Source: Zhengitettix transpicula
Taxonomy: Eukaryota > Arthropoda > Insecta > Orthoptera > Tetrigidae
DNA: 64,000 nucleotides
Assembly: GCA_037074705.1 (NCBI GenBank)
Contig: CM073594.1
Location: forward strand, 81,531,009-81,595,008
Reading direction: 5' to 3'
A program made the translations under genes and the position numbers. The notes below the pieces were generated by a model. That model was not told the origin of the DNA, did not search any database, and worked only from the letters and a program-made list of their open reading frames with translations. Below, in pieces: positions 56,061-64,000 of this stretch (position 1 is its first letter; the number at the start of each line of letters is the position of its first letter).

Positions 56061-57003
56061 CGTCTTTTTTTTACATAGCTACTGGGGTATTATTTGATTG
56101 GAAAAATGCTGTGCTTTTAGATATTGACACGACTTACTCTATAAGAATTTTAACTGGAATGTTTTATAGTAAATTTAACATAATGGAAAATAAGTTACAT
56201 TTGAAAACCAACTATATTGCTAAACAAAATTTTGCTTTTATATTAATATCTTTAGTTTGGAGTTCCTTTCAGCTTTGGTTTCGAGTTCGTCACCTGATCT
56301 GTGCGGCCAATCGTCTCTTGTTTTGGAATCACCTGACGAAAGCTGCAAGGATTGCAGAAACGTCACTTAAATTTTCCTGTAACTTATGAAATTATGGCCT
56401 AAAATTGTTAGGCTTTTTCTTAGATCGTTTGATATGTTGTATAAATGATGCAGCTCAAACTTGTTAAAGCGTATCAGATTCTAAAAATTTTAATCGGTTC
56501 CTAACCATAAAATATTGAATACGTCAAATACACACTAACGCAATTGCAACTAAAGCTTTTAAAGCATTCCCTGTTATGTATTTAAATATATAAATGTATA
56601 CATACGGCTCAAAATTGTTCTCTTTCACTCTCAAAATTTTTGACATTTTTTTCTCTCCTGGTAGTCATGTAAACAAAGTCTTGTGGCGTAGTATTGACGA
56701 ATTTGTGCCACACACAGAAAAAGTGAATTGTAAATTTTGGTCTGGTAAATAATAACTCAGGGACGCGTATGGGAATGTTTGACTAGACCGTGAACAGAAC
56801 ATGGGGTGTGTGTTGCTGGAATTATGCACGCTTATGTACATATCCCGTTATTCTACAGAACAAACAACCACCGAAGCAAATAAAAAATTACCGTTTTAGA
56901 AATCAGGGCTTTTCAAATATTATATATTATTTTCTGTTTTCAAAGACTTAAAATTTCGAAATTTGGAATGTAAATCAAACAATTGTAGATCTAATAACTA
57001 ACA
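56061..57003. other. AT-rich stretch with a hammerhead-like scrap
   Basis: A 92-codon AT-driven ORF (56111-56389) is unrecognised. A PLE-type hammerhead-like core is at 56333-56361. Nothing else is recognised. Confidence 0.3.
56333..56361 (+). ncRNA. hammerhead-ribozyme-like core, PLE-type scrap
   Basis: CTGACGA followed after 17 bases by GAAAC; TGCA/TGCA could pair in between. Preceded by ATCAC and followed by GTCAC. The stem is weaker than in the 44.5-kb example. Confidence 0.3.

Positions 57004-57004
<1 letters not shown>

Positions 57005-57040
<36 letters not shown>
57005..57040. repeat. (TA)n microsatellite
   Basis: Uninterrupted TA run adjoining the leader of the minus-strand LTR copy. 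Confidence 0.95.
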
Positions 57041-57047
<7 letters not shown>

Positions 57048-57812
57048 TGTAATAAACTACCTGCGACTTCGTAATTCGCCCGCCGTTGTGGTAGCCAAAA
57101 ATGTAATAATTAAATATGATGGGCTTTTAAATGAAAAATTATAGACTTTATAACAAACAAATTTTATTCATCAGCATTTACAATTATACAATTTAAAATT
57201 ATAAAAAGGATCTCATTCTCTCATGGGTCTTTACTGGGTTTGATAACGCACAGAAAACTTAAATAATCGAAGAACCCAACATTTATCTTTAAATTAAACA
57301 GAAATATTTAATCGTCTAGACATCGATGAAACTTATTAACGAACTTAATCTACCAGATTGATTCTAAATTTAAAAGAGTTTATTTTATCAACACAAAAGA
57401 AAAGAACGATATCTGACTGTATCTTTTAATTCCGTTTACACATATTAATACCATGAAATTTCAACTTACGATTACTCAGGAACATTTGACTCGTTCATTA
57501 CACACACACTTTATAGACTGGACGTTTAAACACTGACTCTAACACATATTATTGGTTCGACGATAGCTGATTCTCCGTTCGTGAAGGACATCCCACTTGC
57601 TCGTGGTGAAACTACTCGACGCTGGATGCAGTGTCCTGGTCTCCTACCATCGAAGACAGTGGCCAAATTTTGATATTACAACAGATTGAACTTCTGCATA
57701 CAAAAATGTTTATCGTTGAATAATTTTGCTATTTCTCTCGCAGACTGCAAAATTTCTCCATACTCGGTGCTCGCCGTACGCCTCCACAACCAACACTCCC
57801 CTCCAAGACTCA
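57041..57812 (-). mobile_element. second copy of the LTR, minus strand, with primer-binding-like site
   Basis: LTR 57102-57812 on the minus strand matches 15590-16274, including the TATA region (CTATAAAGTGTGTGTG) and the ATTACA end. Outside the end is TTTTTGGCTACCACAACGGC and a leader that stops at TTATTACAATATATA beside the (TA)n tract. The first 60 bp of the LTR are missing where the PLE begins. A few small indels distinguish the copies. Confidence 0.7.
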
Positions 57813-57815
57813 ACT

Positions 57816-59780
57816 TCACGTGACGTGACCGGCTCCCTCGTTATGCGAAGCTCCAGCGTTCCTAGCTTGGCCTTGTCGTCTCAGGTCGGCTACTAGTGGC
57901 CCCCAGGCCCGGCTGAGACCGTACCGCGTGTCCCTGTTCAGGAGATTGTCTTGTAATCTTATCTCTTCTGCCTCCAGTAAAACACTGTCCCAGTAGTTAC
58001 TGGCGTGGCCTAGCAACCTGGTTTTCCCCTGATTTATCCGGTGTCCGGTTACAATTGTTTAGGCACTGCGGATTTTGTCGGCTGTTTTAGCCGCCACCAT
58101 CTCAGGTGCTCGGACATTCTCTCTTCCAAAGTTCTTATTGTCTGGCCAACGTGTTTCTGGCCACATTCGCACTTGACCTCATGCACACCCGATGTTCTAA
58201 GGCGAAGGCTGTCCTTAGCTGGGGAAACGAAACTCCTAATTTTCCTCTGCGGCCGAAAGACAGTTCTGACGTCATGCTTCGCCAGGATCTTGCCTATTTT
58301 TCCTGAAGTGCTACCCGCATAGGGGAGGAAAGCCACCTTCTCACTTTTCAGCTGTTCAGTATTCCTTAGCTTCCTGCCCTTTATGCCCTTCGAATTTGTT
58401 CCTCCGAGGAGCAGTTGGCGCGAGAGGTTCCTTTGAGTAATTCAATTTCTCCCCTTAAGCTTTTCCCTTTGTAGATGGTACGGGCCCTGTGTATTAGGGT
58501 ACTCAGAACTGTGGACGTTTGGGTGGGGTGGTGGTAACTGCTGGCGTGCAAATAAAAATCAGTATGTGTCGGTTTCCGGTATACGCTGTGAGCGAGCGTC
58601 CCGTCTGGCCTCCGGGTAACTAAAACGTCAAGAAATGGCGAAGATCCTCTAGTTTCTACCTCTATGGTAAACTGGATATTGGGATGGACGCTGTTGAGGT
58701 ATTCTAAGAAGATGGAAAGCGTTTCTTCACCATGGGGCCAGATGACAAATGTGTCATCCACATACCTGAGGAAACAAGTAGGTTTTAGTGGAGATTTCTC
58801 AAGAGCAAACTCCTCGAAGTGTTCCATATGAAGGTTGGCGACGGCAGACGAAAGTGGAGACCCCATGGCTACTCCATCTATCTGTTCGTAGTACTGGTCC
58901 TGCTAAAGAAAATATGTCATAGTAAGGACGTGTCTGAACAACTTTACTATTTGGGGAGCGAAGTGTTTCTCCAGTATTTGTAGTGGGTCCTTCAATGGCA
59001 CTTCAATGTAGGTTATGTCAAAACTAACCAAAGTGTCCGTTGATTCAATTTTCATCCCTTGTAAGATTTCTACGAATTCTGCCGAATTTTTGACGTGGTG
59101 ACCGCACTTGCCCACCAGCGGACGTAAGTTTCCGATCAGATATTTCGCCAATTTGTAGGTTGCAGCTCCTATGGCGGAAACAATCGGTCGGAGTGGTACG
59201 TCGGTTTTATGTACCTTTGGCAGTCTGTATATTCGTGGGGGAGCCGGTGAAGTTACCCGTAGTCCCTTGGATATTTCGTCTGGGATGCCCGAATGCTTTA
59301 GCAGCGCTGAAGTCTGACGCACAATGCAGGAAGTATGATCACGTGATATCTTCCTGTAGCTTGGGTCTTCTAGTTTCGCCATATTCTCCGCGTAGTCTAA
59401 AGATGACATCACCACCGTAGCATTTCCTTTATCTGCTGGCAAGATGACTACCCCATCCAATTTGCGTAATCTCTGTAGGGTTTTACGTTCGTCGGTTGTC
59501 ACATTTTGTTTGGGGAGTTTCGCCCTGCACACCGCTCTACATGTTTCACGACGTATTTCCTCTGCTGCTTCAGAAGGAAGGTCATAAATGGCGCGTTCCA
59601 CTCCACATATAAATTCCTTGACCGAAATGGCCTGCGTGTTGGGAACAAAGTTCAGGCCTTTGGAAAGCACAGAGACCATACCCGGTTCGAGCTCGATCTC
59701 CGACAGGTTGACCACAGTTACGTTCCGCGTTGATAACTGTGTGGTGGATTTTCTTCTTGGCTTCCCATCGAGTTTGCCCC
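57816..59780 (-). pseudogene. Penelope-like element, nearly full coding region, diverged GIY-YIG
   Basis: Minus-strand open region from about 59780: N-terminal part (KGLNFVPNTQAISVKEFI, LRKLDGVVILPADKGNATVV), PPRIYRLPKVHKTDVPLRPI, TDTLVSFDITYIEVPLKDPL up to an in-frame TAG at 58905-58903; in the same frame GVAMGSPLSSAVANLHMEHF, CFLRYVDDTFVIWPHG (YVDD intact) and the RT thumb (58381-58866). After a frameshift comes the linker MAFLPYAGSTSGKIGKILAK and the GIY-YIG domain as GVHEVKCECGQKHVGQT (58049-58336), both tyrosines being histidine. After another frameshift comes the C-terminus YWDSVLLEAEEIR and NRDTRYGLSRAWGPLV (57816-58016). It is the most complete PLE in the window but has at least three lesions. 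Confidence 0.85.
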
Positions 59781-59785
59781 GCTGA

Positions 59786-59850
59786 AAGCCCGAGAAACGT
59801 TTACTAACTTTCTACACCGGGAAAACCTTCGTTCTACAACTAATATTAGT
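59786..59850 (+). mobile_element. Penelope-like terminal sequence at the 5' side of the PLE, opposite orientation
   Basis: CCCGAGAAACGTTTACTAAC and TACACCGGGAAAACCTTCGT on the plus strand match the PLE terminal words at 32284-32325 (also plus), although the adjacent PLE coding region is on the minus strand. This is the inverted terminal arrangement often seen at Penelope 5' ends. Confidence 0.5.
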
Positions 59851-60600
59851 ATTTTCTCCATTACTTTTTATGTACATCCCTTCCTCCACCACTAGCTTGG
59901 TAAGGGTGCTTCCTTCACTTGTCCTTTGGAGTTGAAATTACACACTTAAAAATTCTAGATTGACACTAACAAATAAACAACACCGTAATCGTTTCATTTG
60001 ACGCTAATAATGTCCGTTTATGAATGTTTTTAAATTTCACCCACTCTTAGAGGTGGCCGGGGCGTCTTAACCCATCAGTGATTGTTCCTGGATCGTAAGT
60101 AACATGTGTATAACGTTTGTTACAAATTGGTCTACGGATTTAATATTGTAAACGAATAATTGTATCACCCCCTTCCACGCCCACTCTTAGGGGCTGAACT
60201 AAATCTTAACCAGTATGGTAAATGTCACAACTAGACTCTTTGACTTCTATATCATTTATTTGACACCAATCTCGGTTGTATCGCGGTTTTTTTATGAAAG
60301 CCCCCCTCTACCTTAGAGGCACCTTATTGTTAGTTTTAGGAGTTTAAATTATACAGTAAATACATCTGGATAGAAACTATTATTCACTTACACGCCGAAA
60401 AGTAATTAATCGAAGGTAGTATTGGTCGTTTAAGCACGTTTTTAAATATCGCCCCCCTTGTGAGTTGCCTAATTCTCCTAAAGGCCGACAGAAACATCCG
60501 CGGGGGCTCACCAATCAGATGAAGGGTTCAGGAGCGCATAAGGGACACACAGACAGACTGAGACACACAAAAACATTCAGTTTTATATGTATATGGAGAT
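59851..60600 (+). repeat. family B repeat, decayed copy
   Basis: From about 60030, CCCACTCTTAGAGGTGGCCG, GTCTTAACCCATCAGTGATT and TAAGTAACATGTGTATAACG parallel the family B core at 17.6-18.1 kb; a second similar block follows at about 60180. The end has CACACAGACAGACTGAGACA and TTTTATATGTATATGGAGAT, like the tail at 37.6 kb. The region 59851-60030 is unassigned. Confidence 0.45.
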
Positions 60601-61194
60601 TACTTGCCAAAGCAAAAATCCTTACATAGGCTAAATGAGAAAACACTTCGATATCGAGATCAACGGTTACAATACCAATTTACAGTTCGGAGAAACCTCA
60701 AAACAAATATTCTCATAACATGCATAGGGATTTAGCCATAAATTAATTGTTGATTAATTCGATGTAGTTGGTTCTTAAAGTATCCTTATAAATGCATATG
60801 GTTCAGAAGGTATCAGTATACATCTAGACAAGTTAGTGGCCACGTACCGGACATTTAGAAATCTCTGATTCGCGCTAAATACTCCATTATCTGCCATTTT
60901 CTCAACGAAGTCTATACATTTAGAGGAAAGTGCTGAATATCGTCATTCTCAATAGTCGACTCTCTACAATAAGCTTAATCAAGTAGGGTTATTTTTATTA
61001 TGGAGTGATTGGTCTCGTACGCCCAGCTGTGATTCTGAACCCTTTTCCAAAAGACAGATTTTTTATTGTTTTAAACGTAAAAACTTTCAACACTTATAAT
61101 TTCGTCTACTATCAAAAGTAACACCCGTTAATATCATTATCAAATGTCTGAACACCATTACCAAATAACCAGTAAACATTGTTTAAGATGAATA
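60601..61194. other. unassigned AT-rich stretch
   Basis: No ORF, shared repeat or motif recognised. Confidence 0.3.
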
Positions 61195-61300
61195 AAGTCT
61201 TCTCGGGCTTATAACCGACTAAACAATTGTTATTGCGAAGTTTCGATAACGTCATCTGACATCGTCTTCTAGCAATAGTGTCAGTCTGGTGTATGTATTT
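61195..61300 (-). mobile_element. Penelope-like 3' terminal scrap
   Basis: Minus strand: CTATTGCTAGAAGACGATGT, CAGATGACGTTATCGAAAC, GTCGGTTATAAGCCCGAGAA. It parallels the PLE end at 19.8 kb (CTAGAAGACGAT...GAAACGTCG...TATAAGCCCG). In both copies the core reads CTAGAAGA rather than CTGAAGA. Confidence 0.6.
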
Positions 61301-61969
61301 AACGTAATTTATCTGGTTAAACTCCGGAAGCCGTTATAGGGCTGCAAGTCCTCTTCGGCAACTGGTGAAATTAAGTAAGTGCGGCTCTGACTAAGACAGA
61401 CCGAAGCATAAGTTTTTTAAATCATTTTCGTATGGGTAATGAATAATTCAAGGATCTTCTTACACGGATAGAAAAATCTATTCAGAGCCACAAAACATCA
61501 TTCACGGATTCCCCCTATACAGATCTTGCAAATCACAATCGCAAAAAAAAGTCAAGTTATATTTATCTGATATTTATTTATTATAATAAAATATATTTGC
61601 AAAACGTCGGACATAAAAGGAAACATGCAATAAAAATGTAACCACCACTATTCGTTTCATCCCTACTTTCGGACTTTTCAGATGGATTCTAAATTTTTTT
61701 ATAAAAATATCAAGATCCGACTAAACGGATTTTTAATTATTGCGTCTCGAGAGCTCTAAAGTTTGTAGAATTTGTAAAAAATGGAGGATTTTTCACAGAA
61801 TTATAAACTTTCATCATTAATTGATATTGTAAAGGCTTGTAAAGTTTTATATAATTTTGTTCTTGAAAGGGACGGATACTTTGTCTATAACTAGGTTTAG
61901 AAGTACGAGAAGTGGATGAGTATGTGGAGGTATTTCAGAAAATAACGTAAGAAACGCGATGATGATTAC
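61301..61969. other. unassigned AT-rich stretch
   Basis: Nothing recognised before the target duplication of the next family A copy. Confidence 0.3.
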
Positions 61970-61982
61970 TTTTTAACGGACT

Positions 61983-62546
61983 TTTTTTTTAGGGCAACAG
62001 GCTACATGAGGGTGATCCACATTGGGCAACTCCCCTTTAATAGCATAGGAAGGGATTTGAAAGGGGGGATGCGGAAGGGTAGAGGAAGGTTGCCAAGGGT
62101 TAACTAGGGCCCCCGGGCTATATTTTAAGGATCCTACCTGGCATTCGCCTAAAGAAATGCAGGGAAAACCCTAGAAAACCTGCATCATGTAGGTCGGGCA
62201 TTGGGTACTTGTCCCACGCCCTTCCGATAGCGGGAGAAGTGTTTGCTGTGGGGACGCATCATTTCCTTCTCCGTACCTCGACCAGTTTAGGAGGCAGCTG
62301 GCCGACTGTTCCAATGGGAACAGCGAACATCTCTTACCGTATGCCCAAGGTCTAAGACCCCGGAACATACACCTCTCAAAACAGGCCGAGGTGCCTCGGC
62401 TTGTGGGAACCTTAGTTCAAAAACGGAGAGGAAAAGGCATCCCCAAAGGTAGCCCCTTCGTATCTCTCCTAAAAGGTTCTGACTGCGAGAGAAAATCCCT
62501 CGCAGGTATTGCCTGCGAGAGAATAGCCCTCGCAGGCCTCTTTTTT
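61983..62546 (-). mobile_element. family A retroposon, complete reference copy with 13-bp target duplication
   Basis: Flanked by TTTTTAACGGACT at 61970-61982 and 62547-62559. The minus-strand 5' end has two tandem hairpins: GCCTGCGAG ... CTCGCAGGC (nine perfect pairs) and CTGCGAG ... CTCGCAG (62478-62537). Then comes the core (ATGCCTTTTCCTCTCCGTTT, GGTTCCCACAAGCCGAGGCA, GGAGGCAGCTGGCCGACTGT on the plus strand) and the 3' end CCTGTTGCCCTAAAAAAAA. The length is about 560 bp. There are internal runs of four or more T, and no convincing A and B boxes, so a pol III SINE is not supported. Confidence 0.9.
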
Positions 62547-62718
62547 TTTTTAACGGACTCATACGGACTCAGTTATATGGCATTTGTCTTACATTTAATA
62601 TATGAGAAAACAAAACTAGCAAAATGTGTGCTTAATAAATGTTTCTTTTGGAACTACCAAAATTTCCAAGCTGTTAAAAATTAGTTTTTACAAAATCATT
62701 ATAGGTATTGTACTGTAC

Positions 62719-62830
62719 ATATTCCGTTTTCTCCATATTCCGTTTTCTCCATATTCCGTTTTCTCCATATTCCGTTTTCTCCATATTCCGTTTTCTCCAT
62801 ATTCCGTTCTCTCCATATTCCGTTCTCTCC
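62719..62830 (+). repeat. 16-bp minisatellite
   Basis: Seven tandem units of ATATTCCGTTTTCTCC; the last two have CGTTCTCTCC. The 112-bp total equals 7 x 16. Confidence 0.95.
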
Positions 62831-63840
62831 TTTTCATATCAATTTCTTAATTCCATGCAGACTTCTTCACAAGAATTTCAATTCTGTAATCTGTATTTAT
62901 GAAATTCTCTACTTTTGTTCCACAAAACGAGTCCATCATGATTTAAATTGACAAGTAGTTGTACATCCTCCATGATGATAATGGAAAAAATATAAGTAGA
63001 AAAATATTTTACTTACAGAAAGCATATGATGAACCAGGAAGAATATGGACTAGACGAATCTGGCCGGGTAGATGTGAAACGCTCCATAACTTAATCACCC
63101 TCTAGGCTGACGCACTTGGACCACAGCCTGGACTCTGCTGTAGGAGAACCTGGACGACTGTCGGCTGCAGGGTGAACGACAACGACACCTATTGTGAAAC
63201 GTCTCTTAAGTTTTTTAACCTTTCTGTAGTCAATCTGATGTCGTTTACCCGATTGTCGGGTAAATGTGAAACGAGCCTTAGGCAGGCCGCACACTGCAAC
63301 TGTCGGAGACACTTTTCCTCGAATCAAAATTACTCGAGGCAAATGGTCGTTCGACAAAATGTTTCGAGCTGTCTGAGACGGTTTCAAGCTGTATCTAGCA
63401 ACCAAACTCATCAGTCAAGATGGAGCGTGACGACGAAATAGTTGTGGTTATTTATTGTTATATGTTGTTGTCAGAAGACATAAACACCAAATTAACACTT
63501 AAGAGAATTGTAAACGTTTTTTTAAAATAAATTACGAGCAGACAGAAACAGATTTTTCAATTTCACAAGGATGAGCTAAAAACGTTTTGATTTTCTTTTT
63601 GGTTTGCTTGGTGTAAAATGCAAGACACTAATATTCGGAAGAGTTTGTCTCGCAGAGAGGAAGCTCCGTTCTCTAACTTCAATCCCTGCTGCAAAATCTT
63701 CTCCACAAGTGTATTACCATCACTTTTGTTGTTCTGGTTTAGACAGTTATCAAGAAATGAAAAAAAATAATACGTCTCTTTAAATTGTATTGATAATATG
63801 AAATGGACAGGGAAAAATGGTGATTTAAATACATGGCAAC
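62831..63840. other. unresolved segment with a short ORF start
   Basis: A GC-richer patch at 63100-63430 contains GGCAGGCCGCACACTGCAAC (63274-63293), a phrase of the sort seen near ends of DNA transposons, and an ATG at 63421 opening MERDDEIVVVIYCYMLLSED (about 40 codons to a TAA at 63526). The acidic start followed by a hydrophobic stretch is reminiscent of PIF/Harbinger-type N-termini, but nothing confirms it. Confidence 0.25.
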
Positions 63841-63869
63841 GTTTCAGGATACTTTTCTCCTTTCGTCAG
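63841..63869 (-). ncRNA. hammerhead-ribozyme-like core, PLE-type scrap
   Basis: Minus strand: CTGACGA, then A, arm AGGA, loop GAAAAGTA, arm TCCT, then GAAAC. This is the cleanest stem II of the scraps. The right flank (GTTGCCATGTATTTAAAT) parallels the flank of the 16989-17017 copy. Stem I and III partners are not evident. Confidence 0.4.
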
Positions 63870-64000
63870 TTGATTGAAAGACACAAGTCAGGAACGGCAC
63901 AATAAAATACCCCAAAAATCTAAATAATAATTGTCTGTGAGTAGAAAGAAGCGGAATAAAAAGTGAAAAAAAGCAATTAAATAAAAAATAAATTGAAAGA

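Noticed and set aside
61983..62546. Family A as a pol III SINE
   Set aside because: No convincing A and B boxes and several internal runs of four or more T that would terminate pol III.
1..64000. CRISPR array or bacterial operon structure
   Set aside because: No spaced direct repeats of CRISPR type; the tandem arrays have no spacers, and all genes are eukaryotic retroelement or transposon types.

Overview
The window reads as an AT-rich metazoan, most probably arthropod (insect-like), nuclear intergenic region. I infer this from the mix of elements: R2-like, Jockey-like and CR1-like non-LTR retrotransposons, a BEL/Pao element, an LTR element with a gag-like gene, Penelope-like elements (PLEs), a mauritiana-type mariner, and minisatellites. 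No host gene, rRNA gene or convincing tRNA gene was recognised. Almost every protein-like stretch belongs to a decayed transposable element, and reading frames are broken by stops, frameshifts and deletions.

Layout. 0-1.5 kb: an R2-like 3' fragment and a deleted PLE. 2.6-3.0 kb: first good copy of a short poly(A) retroposon that I call family A (nine pieces across the window). 5.7-8.4 kb: a family B repeat, two R2-like fragments and another family A copy. 10-14.3 kb: a nested minus-strand block of BEL/Pao integrase, a Jockey-like reverse transcriptase (RT) split by a deleted CR1-like element, and a gag-like gene. 14.6-16.3 kb: a head-to-head inverted repeat with CCAAT and TATA motifs, then a polypurine tract, a 744-bp LTR and a primer-binding-like site. 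17.6-22.9 kb: a 280-bp duplication, a PLE 3' end and two family A copies. 26.2-29.7 kb: a decayed plus-strand Jockey-like element. 32.2-34.9 kb: a PLE fold-back end, a 17-bp minisatellite, family A and a mariner fossil. 36.8-40.9 kb: old repeats. 44.4-52.1 kb: a nearly complete 5.2-kb Jockey-clade element lying against a PLE. 52.1-56.1 kb: a nearly complete CR1-like element whose ORF1 combines a SAP motif, a coiled coil and an SGNH-type esterase. 57-59.9 kb: a second LTR copy and a nearly complete PLE. 60-64 kb: family B, a PLE end, a complete family A copy with target duplication, a 16-bp minisatellite and an unresolved segment.

How the parts relate. Family A ends in poly(A) and two copies have 13-bp target duplications, so it was mobilised by target-primed reverse transcription, presumably by a LINE in trans. 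PLE ends and small PLE-derived scraps repeatedly carry a CUGANGA...GAAAC arrangement compatible with the hammerhead ribozymes known from PLEs. The most notable items are the ORF1 architecture of the CR1-like element, the retroposon with 5' hairpins, the inverted promoter-like repeat, and a PLE GIY-YIG domain in which both signature tyrosines read as histidine. All assignments come from reading translations and repeats by eye; no database search was possible.
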